Shown: positions 15,556 through 24,404 of the stretch, piece by piece
How positions within the stretch are numbered: the first letter of the stretch is position 1
Layout: each line of letters opens with the position of its first letter
Source: Lachnospiraceae bacterium YSD2013
GTDB taxonomy: Bacteria > Bacillota > Clostridia > Lachnospirales > Lachnospiraceae
Direction of reading: 5' to 3'
Assembly (NCBI GenBank): GCA_900100895.1
Contig: FMTX01000015.1
Location: 1-64,000 of the forward strand
Length of the DNA stretch: 64,000 bases
Translations under genes and position numbers: made by a program
Notes under the pieces: generated by a model
Told to the model about the DNA's origin: nothing
The model's database searches: none
The model's input: the letters and a program-made list of their open reading frames with translations, nothing else

Positions 15556-16789
15556 TGACGAAATTGTTATCAGAGAGGGGATAAGGGAATCGTTTCCGTG
15601 GGAGGAGACGCCCTATGTATTGGTAGGCGAGGCGCCCGATGGGGAAATGGCGCTTCCGATGATCAGAGACACCAATCCCGACATTGTAATCACGGATATC
15701 AAGATGCCCTTCATGGACGGTATCGAGTTATGCAGGACGCTTCGCGCCCAGATGCCATGGATAGGCATAATAGTGTTAAGCGGTTACGATGAGTTTGAAT
15801 ATGCGCGCCAGTGCATTCAGTTAGGCGTGCGTGAGTACTTACTAAAGCCCATCAACGCTGAGGAACTTAAGTCGGTTCTCGACAAGGTCAGCGCTCAGAT
15901 TAAGGCCGAGCGTAACACCTTTGAGCATGCCGCAAGCTTAAGAGCCCGTATGGAAACCGGCGGCAAGTTCGTCAAAGAAAAACTCGTCGGCTCCCTTTTC
16001 TCCGACGAAGCGGCCGAGGAAGATGCGCGCCCCGTACTCGAGCAGTTAAGAAACATGGGCTGCCCCGTACCCGCACCTTACTATGCGGTAATTGACGCAG
16101 CATTTTCGCCCACAGCGGAAGGACAGGAAGCGGCGGCAGTTCTGGCAGAGAGCAGTAACGGCAAGGTTCTTTGTTCTCCAGGCAGAGTCGGCACGAGATT
16201 CCTGGTACTGGGCGACAGCGCGGAAGATGCGGAGGAAAGAGCGTATGCTTTTGCCACATCACTTGCAAGGGAACTTGAACGCTCCGACTGCAAGGACATA
16301 CGCGTGGGCATAGGCGATATAGTAGGCGAACCCGAGAAGATTTACACAAGCTTTAAGGCCGCAAGACACATCCGTCACCTCCTGGTGGAGCGTACCGACG
16401 AGCAGGCCATAATCCTCGGTACCCGCGAGATGGGCGATGTGGCAGACGACAAGGCTCCCGCAATCATTAATGAAGCGAAGCTCTACATGTCGAGCCACTT
16501 TACGAACCCTAACCTCATGCTTCAGGACGTAGCCAAGGCCGTTAACATGAGCAACAGCCGCTTTTCTACCGTATTCTCCCAGCAGAACGGCCAGACCTTC
16601 ACGGAGTACTTAATGTATCTTCGCCTCAACAAGGCCAAAGAACTCTTACGTACCACCGGCACCAGAAGTTCCCAGATTGCCAGAGAGGTCGGATACAACG
16701 ATGCGCATTATTTTTCCTATATATTTAAAAAGAACACGGGCTTAACCCCCTCGGATTACCGCGCGCAGTATCAAAATCAACCTGAATAA
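15536..16789 (+). CDS. YesN-type response regulator with AraC DNA-binding domain
   Basis: ATG at 15536 gives 417 residues. It is preferred over TTG at 15530 because GAGAGGAG is well placed. The receiver domain (about 1-120) has the acidic pair DD (7-8), phospho-acceptor Asp54 in VITDIKMP, and conserved Lys in EYLLKPI. The middle linker is about 125-310. Two AraC helix-turn-helix motifs close the protein (LMLQDVAKAVNMSNSRFSTV, then SQIAREVGYNDAHYFSYIF). It is the partner of the overlapping kinase gene and probably activates the transporter operon that starts 151 bases downstream. Confidence 0.93.
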   Translation: MKVFLADDEIVIREGIRESFPWEETPYVLVGEAPDGEMALPMIRDTNPDIVITDIKMPFMDGIELCRTLRAQMPWIGIIVLSGYDEFEYARQCIQLGVREYLLKPINAEELKSVLDKVSAQIKAERNTFEHAASLRARMETGGKFVKEKLVGSLFSDEAAEEDARPVLEQLRNMGCPVPAPYYAVIDAAFSPTAEGQEAAAVLAESSNGKVLCSPGRVGTRFLVLGDSAEDAEERAYAFATSLARELERSDCKDIRVGIGDIVGEPEKIYTSFKAARHIRHLLVERTDEQAIILGTREMGDVADDKAPAIINEAKLYMSSHFTNPNLMLQDVAKAVNMSNSRFSTVFSQQNGQTFTEYLMYLRLNKAKELLRTTGTRSSQIAREVGYNDAHYFSYIFKKNTGLTPSDYRAQYQNQPE

Positions 16790-16859
16790 AAAAATAATTA
16801 ACTTAAGAGAAAATCCCACCGAAAACACAAAATGATTTTTAACCAACTCGAAACGAACC

Positions 16860-16893
16860 TTGATTTACCTTCCCGCGCAAATACGATATCGTA
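16860..16893 (+). promoter_or_regulatory. Candidate promoter and palindrome for the sugar transporter operon
   Basis: TTGATT (16860-16865) and TACGAT (16882-16887) are spaced by 16 bp. TACGATATCGTA (16882-16893) is a perfect 12-bp palindrome over the -10. An AraC-type activator would normally bind direct repeats upstream, which I could not define. Confidence 0.4.
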
Positions 16894-16940
16894 ATTGCAG
16901 ACGGCCAATGGTGGCCACAAAAACAGGAGGAAAGCAAAAA

Positions 16941-17900
16941 ATGAGAAAGTTAAAATCATTGTTATTGGTGGGATTACTTGTTCTTTCATGCGTTCTTACA
17001 GCGTGTGGCGGCGGCAAGAAGGGCGGCAACATCAAAGTCGGTGTTGTTAACAACCCTCCTTCAGAGTCCGGTTATCGTGAAGCTAACGTAAAGGACATGG
17101 AAGCAGTATTCTCAGCAGAAAACGGCTACGAACTTAAGACAGCTTACAGCATTAAGAACGACGAGCAGCTTCAGGCAGCTCAGGGCTTCATCACTGAAGG
17201 CGTTGACTATCTTCTTATCTCCGCAGCAGAGACAACAGGTTGGGACGAAGTTCTTAAGAAGGCTAAGGAAGCCGGCATTAAGGTTTATCTCTTCGACCGT
17301 ATGATCGACGTTGACGAAAGCCTTTACGAAGCAGCAGTTGTTTCCGATATGGCCAAAGAAGGCGAGACCGCAGTTAAGTGGTTACTTGACCAGAACCTTT
17401 CCGAGTACAACGTAATTCACATCCAGGGTGCTATGGGTTCCGACGCTCAGATCGGACGTACCGGTGCTTTAGACGAACAGTTCGCATCCGGCAAGATGAC
17501 CAAGGTTGTTCAGCAGACAGCTACATGGGACGAAGCAGAAGCTAAGAACATCGTTGAATCCGTTATCAACAGCGGCGCAAGCTTCAACGTAATCTATGCA
17601 GAGAACGACGGTATGGCTAAGGGCGCAGTTGCAGCTCTTGACGAGCACGGTATCACCCACGGTGTTGACGGCGACGTTATCGTTATGGGATTTGACTGCA
17701 ACAAGTGGGCATTAAGAGAACTCCTTGCAGGCAAGTGGAACTACGATGGACAGTGCAGCCCCTTCCAGGCTCAGATCATCAGCGACCTTATTAAGGGTAA
17801 CAAGACACCTTCTTCCAAGAAGATTATTAACGAAGAAAAAGGTTTTGACGCTAAGACTCTTACTCAGAGTGACATCGACACCTACGGTTTAGGTGAATAA
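16941..17900 (+). CDS. ABC transporter sugar-binding lipoprotein
   Basis: ATG at 16941 has AGGAGG 9 bases upstream and gives a lipoprotein signal ending VLTAC (319 residues). An in-frame ATG at 16860 lies in the promoter region and is rejected. The mature protein has the RbsB/YtfQ-type fold (GVVNNPPSESGYREANVKDM, VDYLLISAAETTGWDEVL, YAENDGMAKGAVAAL, VIVMGFDCNKWALREL). It captures a monosaccharide outside the cell and hands it to the two permeases encoded just downstream. Codon choice is strikingly uniform, which fits high expression. Confidence 0.9.
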   Translation: MRKLKSLLLVGLLVLSCVLTACGGGKKGGNIKVGVVNNPPSESGYREANVKDMEAVFSAENGYELKTAYSIKNDEQLQAAQGFITEGVDYLLISAAETTGWDEVLKKAKEAGIKVYLFDRMIDVDESLYEAAVVSDMAKEGETAVKWLLDQNLSEYNVIHIQGAMGSDAQIGRTGALDEQFASGKMTKVVQQTATWDEAEAKNIVESVINSGASFNVIYAENDGMAKGAVAALDEHGITHGVDGDVIVMGFDCNKWALRELLAGKWNYDGQCSPFQAQIISDLIKGNKTPSSKKIINEEKGFDAKTLTQSDIDTYGLGE

Positions 17901-17916
17901 TTAATTAACTGACAAG

Positions 17917-17963
17917 AAGGCGCAGCTTGGCTGTATAAAAGGCAGCTCGGGTTGCGCCTTTTT
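17917..17963 (+). terminator. Hairpin/attenuator between binding-protein and ATPase genes
   Basis: AAGGCGCA (17917-17924) pairs with TGCGCCTT (17953-17960) and is followed by TTTTA. Partial termination here would give more binding protein than transporter, a usual arrangement in sugar ABC operons. Confidence 0.65.
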
Positions 17964-17979
17964 AAACGGAGGAAAAGGT

Positions 17980-19479
17980 ATGCAGGAAGAAATTTTACTG
18001 CAGATGAAAGGCATAGATAAGAAATTCCCCGGTGTTTTGGCACTTAACGGTGTGGACTTTACTTTGAGAAAAGGTGAAATCCATGCCCTTATGGGCGAGA
18101 ACGGTGCAGGTAAGTCTACCCTTATTAAGGTACTTACCGGGGTATATCAAAAGGACGGCGGCGAGATTTCTCTCGAAGGACAGAACGTTTCCATCAAGTC
18201 CCCTCAGGACGCTCAGAACAAAGGTATCAGCACGGTTTATCAGGAGATAACCTTGTGCCCCAACCTTACTGTGGCTGAGAATATGTTCATCGGCCGTGAG
18301 AACGGTTCATGGATTAAGCGTAAAGAACGCGAGAAACGTGCGGACGAAATCCTCGGCGGACTCGGCATTCCCGCAAGAAGCACTCAGCAGTTAGGTGACT
18401 GTTCTTTGGCCGTTCAGCAGATGGTTGCAATCGCGCGTGCGGTTGATATGAATTGTAAAGTCCTTATATTGGACGAGCCCACATCTTCTCTTGATGACAA
18501 AGAAGTAAACATGCTCTTTGACCTTATGAGAGACTTAAAGAGCAAGGGCGTAGGCATTATTTTCGTAACTCACTTCCTTGAGCAGGTGTACGAAGTCAGC
18601 GACCGTATCACGGTTCTTCGTAACGGCGAGCTTGTGGGTGAGTATCCGGTAGAGAAGCTTCCGAGAGTAGAGCTTGTATCCAAGATGATGGGTAAAGATC
18701 TCGATGAATTAAGCACCCTCGGAGAGCACGAAGAAAAGAAAACTATTGTAAATGATGTGTTATACGAAGCAGAAGGCCTATCAAGCAGTGAAGCGCAACC
18801 CTTTGATTTCTCCATAAGAAGAGGAGAAGTTAACGGATTCACGGGACTCTTGGGATCGGGCCGAAGCGAGAGCGTAAGAGCAATATTTGGTGCCGATAAG
18901 GTAAGCGGCGGCACCGTTAAGATAAAGGGCGAGCAGGTTAAGATTACCAAGCCCATCGATGCAATGAAGCACGGAATCGGCTACCTTGCGGAAGACAGAA
19001 AGCGAGACGGTATTATCGCAGAGCTTAGCGTACGCGAGAACATCATTCTTGCGCTGCAGGTTATGAACGGTATGTTTAAGCCCATAAGCCGCAGCGAACA
19101 GGAAGCTTTCGCGGACGAGTACATTAAGGTTCTTAACATCAAGACCGCAAGCCGCGAAACTCCGGTAGGATCGCTCAGCGGCGGTAACCAGCAGAAGGTT
19201 ATCCTTGCAAGATGGCTCCTTACTCACCCGGATTACTTAATCTTAGACGAGCCTACCAGAGGTATCGACGTAGGTACCAAACTTGAAATCCAGAAACTTG
19301 TGCTTAAACTGGCCGAAGAAGGCGTGAGCGTAACCTTTATTTCGTCGGAAGTCGAGGAAATGCTTCGTACCTGCAGCCGCCTCATCGTAATGCGCGACAG
19401 ACACATCGTAGGCGAGCTTAAAGGCAAGGATTTAAACCAGACACAGGTAATGAAGACTATTGCGGGAGGAGAAGCTTAA
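17980..19479 (+). CDS. Sugar ABC transporter, double ATPase (RbsA/MglA/YtfR type)
   Basis: A 499-residue protein with two fused ABC domains. The first has Walker A GENGAGKST and Walker B LILDEPTSSLD. The second has a degenerate Walker A (GLLGSGRSES), signature LSGGNQQK and Walker B LILDEPTRGID. The degenerate second site is usual for this family, which powers uptake of ribose, galactose, xylose or furanoses. It is encoded between the binding protein and the two permeases. Confidence 0.95.
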   Translation: MQEEILLQMKGIDKKFPGVLALNGVDFTLRKGEIHALMGENGAGKSTLIKVLTGVYQKDGGEISLEGQNVSIKSPQDAQNKGISTVYQEITLCPNLTVAENMFIGRENGSWIKRKEREKRADEILGGLGIPARSTQQLGDCSLAVQQMVAIARAVDMNCKVLILDEPTSSLDDKEVNMLFDLMRDLKSKGVGIIFVTHFLEQVYEVSDRITVLRNGELVGEYPVEKLPRVELVSKMMGKDLDELSTLGEHEEKKTIVNDVLYEAEGLSSSEAQPFDFSIRRGEVNGFTGLLGSGRSESVRAIFGADKVSGGTVKIKGEQVKITKPIDAMKHGIGYLAEDRKRDGIIAELSVRENIILALQVMNGMFKPISRSEQEAFADEYIKVLNIKTASRETPVGSLSGGNQQKVILARWLLTHPDYLILDEPTRGIDVGTKLEIQKLVLKLAEEGVSVTFISSEVEEMLRTCSRLIVMRDRHIVGELKGKDLNQTQVMKTIAGGEA

Positions 19480-19480
19480 G

Positions 19481-20560
19481 ATGAAAAAGAATAACAAAAA
19501 GTTCTTAAGCGGCGGCCTCGGCCAGCTTACAATTCCGCTTATAGCAATTGCATTATTATTTATCTTTAACCTTATAAGAGACCCGGGCTTCTTCAGCATC
19601 GGAATCTCTCACAACAACGACGGCAACGCAGTACTTGCCGGCAACTTAATCAGTATCATTAACGGTGCCAGCGAGCTTGCGGTTCTTGCAATGGGCATGA
19701 CCCTTGTTACCGCAGCCTGCGGCGGACAGGATATTTCAGTCGGTGCGGCAGCAGCCATTGCCGGCAGCGTATTCGTAAAGGTACTTAAGTCAGGCTTCGG
19801 CATATCCGGCGGCACAGTGCTTCTTGCTTTTGTCGCAGCATGTATTGTGGCTATGCTCTTCGGTACCTTCAACGGTGTACTCGTAGCGGTGTTTAAGATA
19901 CAACCGATGATAGCGACGCTGATCCTATACACGTGCGGCCGCTCGATTGCATACTGGATAAACGGCGGCGCGACACCTACAGTCAGCAGCCACATCATTA
20001 CCGCTATCGGAAGCTTTATCCCGGGCATCCCGATTCCGACACCGGTACTTATAGTTGCGCTTGTAGCAATACTGTTTAAGCTTTTGTTCCACTTCACGTC
20101 CCTAGAACTCTTCACACAGTCAGTAGGTATCAACGGAAGCGCGGCAAGACTTAACGGTATCAATTCAACATTTATCAAGCTTTTGTCCTTCATCATCCTC
20201 GGCGTGTGCGTAGCGGTTGCGGGCACCATCGGCGTAAGCCGACTCAGCCTTATTAACCACGAAACCCTCCTTCTTGATGTGGAAATGGACACCATCCTTG
20301 CGGTTGCCATCGGCGGTAACAGCTTAGGCGGCGGTAAGTTTAAGATAAGCGGCAGTATCATCGGCGCTTACGTTATCCAGATGCTCACAACCACCCTTTA
20401 TGCCATGAAGGTTTCATCCACGGATGTTAAGGCTTACAAGGCCATCGTAATCGTGCTCCTCGTGGTAATCGGCTCACCCGTAGTTAAGCAGCGCTTCGGT
20501 AAGCTTGTGGAGCGCATCTCAAGTAAAAAGAAAATAACTGTGAAAGGAGCGGAAGAATAA
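19481..20560 (+). CDS. Sugar ABC transporter permease (RbsC/YtfT type)
   Basis: ATG at 19481 (359 residues) follows GGGAGGAGAAG and lies 1 base after the ATPase stop. The protein has about eight to ten membrane helices and the BPD_transp_2 signature (GQDISVGAAAAIAG, VAIGGNSLGGGKFKISGS). A basic cytoplasmic C-terminus follows. It forms the channel together with the next gene product. Two distinct permeases are characteristic of the YtfT-YjfF furanose system, whereas ribose systems often use one. Confidence 0.93.
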   Translation: MKKNNKKFLSGGLGQLTIPLIAIALLFIFNLIRDPGFFSIGISHNNDGNAVLAGNLISIINGASELAVLAMGMTLVTAACGGQDISVGAAAAIAGSVFVKVLKSGFGISGGTVLLAFVAACIVAMLFGTFNGVLVAVFKIQPMIATLILYTCGRSIAYWINGGATPTVSSHIITAIGSFIPGIPIPTPVLIVALVAILFKLLFHFTSLELFTQSVGINGSAARLNGINSTFIKLLSFIILGVCVAVAGTIGVSRLSLINHETLLLDVEMDTILAVAIGGNSLGGGKFKISGSIIGAYVIQMLTTTLYAMKVSSTDVKAYKAIVIVLLVVIGSPVVKQRFGKLVERISSKKKITVKGAEE

Positions 20561-21591
20561 TGAAGAATCCATTCGGTAAAAGAAAAGAACCGCTCACAGA
20601 CACACAGCTTCTTATGACCATCACCATCGGCATATTCGTGGTGATGTACATCCTCGCGATGACACTTCTCGGCGGCGGTTTCTTACACGCTCAGCAGATT
20701 TTTGACATGCTTAACGACAACGCAAGCTTAATTATCGTATCCTGCGGTCTTACCATCGTAATGATTGGCGGCGGTATCGATATCAGCGTCGGCGCGGTAA
20801 CGTCCCTCGTAGTAATGAGCTGCGTTCTCTACTTAAACAACGGCGGCAACGTATTCGTCTCGATACTGCTTGCTCTCGGCATCGGCCTTGCATTCGGCCT
20901 TGTACAGGGCTTCCTTATCAGTTACCTCGAGATCCAGCCGTTTATCGTAACCCTGGCGGGTATGTTCTTTGCAAGAGGTATGACCACCATTCTTTCGGTT
21001 AACCCTCAGAAAGTCGACCATGCTGCTTTTGCCAAGGTGCGCGATACACAGATAGTTATCCCCTGGCTTGGATACACCGCGAAGAACGGTAACCTCGTTC
21101 CCGCGCGAATCGAGCTTGGTGTCATAGTTGCTTTAATATGTGTGGTATTTATCTTTATCCTGCTTAAGTACATCCGCCTCGGCCGTAACTTCTACGCAAT
21201 GGGCGGTAACCAGACAAGCGCCCTGATGCTCGGCATTAATGTCAAAAGAACACGTTTCTTTAGCTACATCTTAAGCGGTCTCTTAAGCGGTATCTCCGGT
21301 TTCGTCTTCATGATGCACACCGGCGCAGGTAACGCTACCAACGCAGCCGGCATGGAAATGAATGCAATCGCTTCTTCCATCATCGGCGGCACCCTTCTTA
21401 CGGGCGGTGTGGGCAATGTCATCGGTACTTTCTTTGGCACCATGACCCTTACCACCATTAAGAAGATTGTAGTATCCAGCGGCCTTAACGATCCCTGGTG
21501 GCAGAGTATCACCACAGGCGGCATGCTTTGCTTCTTCATCCTCTTGCAAAGCGTAGTGCTCGGTCGCAGATCCAAAAAGAAAAAATCATAG
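20560..21591 (+). CDS. Sugar ABC transporter permease (YjfF type)
   Basis: A 343-residue membrane protein whose ATG shares a base with the previous stop (TAATG). GGGIDISVGAVTSL and IIGGTLLTGGVGNVIGTFFG are the conserved permease segments. It is the partner of the preceding permease. The operon ends at a strong terminator. The four-gene set with a YtfQ-like sensor makes galactofuranose or another furanose a reasonable, unproven substrate. Confidence 0.93.
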   Translation: MKNPFGKRKEPLTDTQLLMTITIGIFVVMYILAMTLLGGGFLHAQQIFDMLNDNASLIIVSCGLTIVMIGGGIDISVGAVTSLVVMSCVLYLNNGGNVFVSILLALGIGLAFGLVQGFLISYLEIQPFIVTLAGMFFARGMTTILSVNPQKVDHAAFAKVRDTQIVIPWLGYTAKNGNLVPARIELGVIVALICVVFIFILLKYIRLGRNFYAMGGNQTSALMLGINVKRTRFFSYILSGLLSGISGFVFMMHTGAGNATNAAGMEMNAIASSIIGGTLLTGGVGNVIGTFFGTMTLTTIKKIVVSSGLNDPWWQSITTGGMLCFFILLQSVVLGRRSKKKKS

Positions 21592-21614
21592 TTTTTTGTG
21601 TAATCCTTCCCACG

Positions 21615-21648
21615 AAAGGCGTCCCGGTCATCTCCCCGGGGCGTCTTT
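21615..21648 (+). terminator. Intrinsic terminator of the sugar transport operon
   Basis: AAAGGCGTCCCGG (21615-21627) pairs along its whole length with CCGGGGCGTCTTT (21636-21648), with two G-U wobbles. Confidence 0.88.
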
Positions 21649-21692
21649 GTGTTATTATAGATATGTGTCATGAAAAATTTTAAAAAGACCTA

Positions 21693-21723
21693 TTGACCTT
21701 ACAGTGCACTATAATGATAAAAC
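21693..21723 (+). promoter_or_regulatory. MerR-type promoter with dyad
   Basis: TTGACC (21693-21698) and TAAAAC (21718-21723) are separated by 19 bp, the long spacer typical of MerR-controlled promoters. Inside it lies TTACAGTGCACTATAA, a palindrome centred on GTGCAC with one mismatch. This also argues that the regulator starts at 21747, not at an in-frame TTG at 21693. Confidence 0.6.
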
Positions 21724-21746
21724 GGTTTCAGAAAGGAGGATGTGAC

Positions 21747-22559
21747 ATGACGATTAAGGAATTTGCAAGTCTTTGCGGCTGCAATCCCCAGACTCTCAGA
21801 TACTACGATCACACGAATCTGCTGAAACCGGTTAAGGTGGATGAGTGGACGGGGTATCGTTACTATGATGAAGAGCAGGCACTTTCTTTTGTAAAGATTA
21901 AGAATCTTCAGACTGCGGGATTTACAATTGAAGAGATTAAGGCGCTACTTGACGCAAGCGATGAAGAAGTCTATGACGCCTTCACGGCTAAGATTGAAGA
22001 GCAGCGCGACAGACTGCAGAAAATGTTGGATTTACGTCAGTCATACCAAAACGAAATGGCACAGATGAAAATTAAAATTAAAGAAGTAGTTGATTCTATT
22101 AAGAAGGACATGGCAGATTACGATCCTACCGAGGAATTCGGCATGGATAAGGCCACTTATGACAAGCACACCGCAGACGTTACCAAGATGTTTGAGGATA
22201 TGCTCGATGAGACTAACATCGAGAACGTAAAGCTTCCCGGTGACACCGAAGATTACGATAAGAAGGTCGACATCGACAAGGAATTTCTTAAGAATCCCGT
22301 GTGGGAGGTTGTTTATGAGAATCACGGCTGGGACTTTGTTAAGGACTTCTACGATAAGTTTTCACAGCTTGAGGATGGCAAGGAGTATTCCCTTCTTTTC
22401 CTGGTAAGAGAGGATAAGAGCAACAGAACGGGCTTCTCGAATACCATCATGAGCATGCTTCTTGACTCTAATGAGGGCAAGAACAGAAAGCTTAACTGCA
22501 ACGTTTACTTTTCAGAGGATAATAAGAATCACTTCTGGTTGCTTAAGAAGAGAGTATAG
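21747..22559 (+). CDS. MerR-family transcriptional regulator
   Basis: The ATG at 21747 has AAAGGAGG in place and gives 270 residues. The MerR helix-turn-helix (about 1-70) shows TIKEFASLCGCNPQTLRYYD, then WTGYRYYDEEQALSFVKI. A long dimerisation helix (about 75-125) and a C-terminal domain of about 145 residues follow, which I cannot assign to a ligand family. The C-terminal part is Asp/Glu/Lys-rich and lacks conserved Cys, arguing against thiol-metal sensing. No target gene is attached. The dyad in its own promoter suggests autoregulation. Confidence 0.88.
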   Translation: MTIKEFASLCGCNPQTLRYYDHTNLLKPVKVDEWTGYRYYDEEQALSFVKIKNLQTAGFTIEEIKALLDASDEEVYDAFTAKIEEQRDRLQKMLDLRQSYQNEMAQMKIKIKEVVDSIKKDMADYDPTEEFGMDKATYDKHTADVTKMFEDMLDETNIENVKLPGDTEDYDKKVDIDKEFLKNPVWEVVYENHGWDFVKDFYDKFSQLEDGKEYSLLFLVREDKSNRTGFSNTIMSMLLDSNEGKNRKLNCNVYFSEDNKNHFWLLKKRV

Positions 22560-22574
22560 TATTTTTCTAAGTAA

Positions 22575-22605
22575 AGGCGTCGGGGACTGTCTCCGGCGCT
22601 TTTTG
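22575..22605 (+). terminator. Intrinsic terminator after merR
   Basis: GCGTCGGGG pairs with CTCCGGCGC (one wobble at each end region) over ACTGT and is followed by TTTTT. Confidence 0.85.
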
Positions 22606-22611
22606 TTAGGC

Positions 22612-22702
22612 GACGAGCCAAGCGGCTGATGTGCTTGCACAATCAGACATTTGGCGACCGCATACAATCTCGGATTTCATCTTTAAGAAATCCGATGATT
22701 GT
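22612..22702. other. Two adjacent hairpins between terminator and promoter
   Basis: The first hairpin (about 22617-22655) is closed by GCCAA/TTGGC with inner CTGATGTGC/GCACAATCAG. The second (22664-22702) pairs ACAATC..CGGATTTC with GAAATCCG..GATTGT over an 8-base loop. Neither has a U-tract. They lie upstream of the promoter at 22704-22732 and are not explained by a gene. Confidence 0.5.
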
Positions 22703-22703
22703 G

Positions 22704-22732
22704 TGGCACCTAAGGGAGCGGTTTGGTATAAT
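22704..22732 (+). promoter_or_regulatory. Extended -10 promoter of the redox operon
   Basis: TGGTATAAT gives a TGn extended -10 (TATAAT 22727-22732). The -35 at 17 bp is weak (TGGCAC). The first gene starts 35 bases downstream. Confidence 0.65.
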
Positions 22733-22767
22733 ACAAAGAAAACAGATTTTTGTGGGGAGAATAATCT

Positions 22768-23421
22768 ATGAAAAAAGGAATAGCAATATCGTTAGTATTG
22801 GTATCGGCAATGGCGTTTTCTGCTTGCGCAGACAAGCTTACGCCTGCGACACCTGCGTCTGTCGTATCGGAAACTTCTGTGACTGAGACTTCCGAAACCG
22901 AGACTTCGGTATCGGAGACGGTGAGCACGACAGTCGATGAAGAGCCTGCCGATGAAGAATACTATTACGGAGATTACAAGGAACTCAAAGAAGGCGACAG
23001 AGCGCCCTGGTTCAAGGCTACGCTTGTCGACGGAAGTTCTTTTGACATTAAAGATAATCTAGGCAAGGTAATTTTAGTCAATTTCTGGGCTACATGGTGC
23101 GGACCTTGTGTGGGCGAGATGCCTGCTTTTGAGAGTCTGTACAGTGATTACGGTCCGGACAGCGATGTTGTGATTGTTGCGGTGGATTGCGCAGAGGGCA
23201 GCAGAATCGTCGATAAGTTTGTAAGTGAAAACGGATATTCTTTCCCGATAGCTTACGATACTGACGGTGAGATATGCAATCAGTACCCTACCGGCGGAAT
23301 TCCTTATACCGTAATAATCGGCAAGGACGGATATATTAAGAGTATCCACCTTGGGGCCAGAGATGCCGAATATCAGTATCAGATTTACAAAGAGGACATA
23401 GAGGCCGCACTTGCGGAGTAG
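22768..23421 (+). CDS. TlpA/ResA-like thioredoxin-fold lipoprotein
   Basis: A 217-residue protein with a lipoprotein signal ending AFSAC, then a low-complexity Ser/Thr/Glu linker (about 28-60). From about residue 70 an AhpC/TSA-TlpA-type thioredoxin domain follows, with the redox motif WATWCGPC and cis-Pro segment GGIPYTVII. Such proteins reduce disulphides or peroxides outside the membrane. GGGGAG precedes the start. It is the first of four linked genes, the others being a CXXC microprotein, a 4Fe-4S membrane protein and a flavodoxin, so reducing power is probably delivered across the membrane to it. Confidence 0.92.
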   Translation: MKKGIAISLVLVSAMAFSACADKLTPATPASVVSETSVTETSETETSVSETVSTTVDEEPADEEYYYGDYKELKEGDRAPWFKATLVDGSSFDIKDNLGKVILVNFWATWCGPCVGEMPAFESLYSDYGPDSDVVIVAVDCAEGSRIVDKFVSENGYSFPIAYDTDGEICNQYPTGGIPYTVIIGKDGYIKSIHLGARDAEYQYQIYKEDIEAALAE

Positions 23422-23424
23422 AGT

Positions 23425-23562
23425 ATGAGCAAAAAACTTATAACAGGGGGACTTATAATAGCGGGCATTGTATTGCTGGCTGTCGGTATTGCGACGGGTG
23501 GCGCGAGTGATGTGCTTAATAAAGCCATTCGAATCTGCTATGAGTGTGTCGGTATAGGATGA
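23425..23562 (+). CDS. CXXC-motif membrane microprotein (CD1871A-like)
   Basis: A 45-residue open frame starts 3 bases after the thioredoxin stop. It overlaps the next gene by 4 bases (ATGA). It has one hydrophobic helix (LIIAGIVLLAVGIA) and ends KAIRICYECVGIG, with a CXXC pair five residues from the end. This matches the small CD1871A-type proteins found beside TlpA-like and 4Fe-4S genes in Clostridia. The tight overlap on both sides supports real translation. It may relay thiol electrons between partners, which is inference. Confidence 0.85.
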   Translation: MSKKLITGGLIIAGIVLLAVGIATGGASDVLNKAIRICYECVGIG

Positions 23563-24404
23563 AGATTGGACGAAGAAGGCTTACGCAGGTAATCGCTGCG
23601 GTGCTGTACAATTGCAATTTCACAGGGTTTGCTTCCGGCAGTATCTATAAGGGAGAGCTTAAGAACGCCTGCGTTCCGGGACTTAACTGCTATTCGTGTC
23701 CGGGGGCTGTGGGTTCATGTCCGTTGGGAAGCCTTCAGCAGAGCTTAGTGTCGTCTAAGTATAGAGTTCCTTACTATATGCTTGGAATGATTCTTTTGCT
23801 CGGAACGTTACTGGGCAGGTTCGTATGCGGATTCCTGTGTCCCTTCGGATTGCTGCAGGAGCTTCTGTACAAGATTCCGACTAAGAAGGTTAAGAAGGGA
23901 AAGTGGTCGAGGGCGCTGTCGTACGTTAAGTATGTTGTGCTGGCGGTGTTTGCAGTGGTTTTTCCCTTGGCGTTTGCGGTTCCCGGATTCTGTAAGTATA
24001 TTTGCCCGCAGGGTATTATTGAGGGCGCGATTCCGCTTGCTATTGCGGACGGCGATGTGAGAGCGATGCTTGGGAAGCTGTTTTCTTTTAAGCTCGTGAT
24101 TGCAATCGTTATAATTGTGGCGGCGGTATTTATTTTCAGAGTGTTCTGCAGGTTTATCTGTCCGCTCGGCGCTATTTATTCTTTCTTTAACCGTGTCAGC
24201 GTCGCAAGGATGGAAGTGGACGAGGCGAAGTGTACGCATTGTAACGCATGCGTGCGGTTCTGTAAGATGGACATTAAGAAGGTGGGCGACACCGAGTGTA
24301 TTCAGTGCGGCGAATGCGCGGGCGTGTGCGAGGCTTGCGCGATAGCGAGAAAGCCGATAAACACTTGTGTAAAACAAAGGAATAAAGGAGATATAGGTAC
24401 ATGA
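23559..24404 (+). CDS. Membrane 4Fe-4S electron-transfer protein (NapH/YccM-like)
   Basis: ATG at 23559 gives 281 residues. An in-frame codon at 23544 is less likely because the start at 23559 overlaps the microprotein stop. Cysteine clusters lie along the protein: an N-terminal CVPGLNCYSCPGAVGSCP, two membrane CxxxCP motifs (CGFLCPFG and CRFICPLG), CKYICPQG, and a C-terminal ferredoxin domain (CTHCNACVRFC, CIQCGECAGVC). Four or five membrane helices separate them. The protein could take electrons from the cytosolic flavodoxin encoded next (4-base overlap) and pass them outward to the thioredoxin lipoprotein. Confidence 0.88.
   Translation: MKIGRRRLTQVIAAVLYNCNFTGFASGSIYKGELKNACVPGLNCYSCPGAVGSCPLGSLQQSLVSSKYRVPYYMLGMILLLGTLLGRFVCGFLCPFGLLQELLYKIPTKKVKKGKWSRALSYVKYVVLAVFAVVFPLAFAVPGFCKYICPQGIIEGAIPLAIADGDVRAMLGKLFSFKLVIAIVIIVAAVFIFRVFCRFICPLGAIYSFFNRVSVARMEVDEAKCTHCNACVRFCKMDIKKVGDTECIQCGECAGVCEACAIARKPINTCVKQRNKGDIGT

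Noticed and set aside
22560-22767. Second MerR-controlled gene
   Set aside because: The MerR-type 19-bp spacer occurs only at the regulator's own promoter; the thioredoxin gene promoter has normal spacing and no matching dyad.
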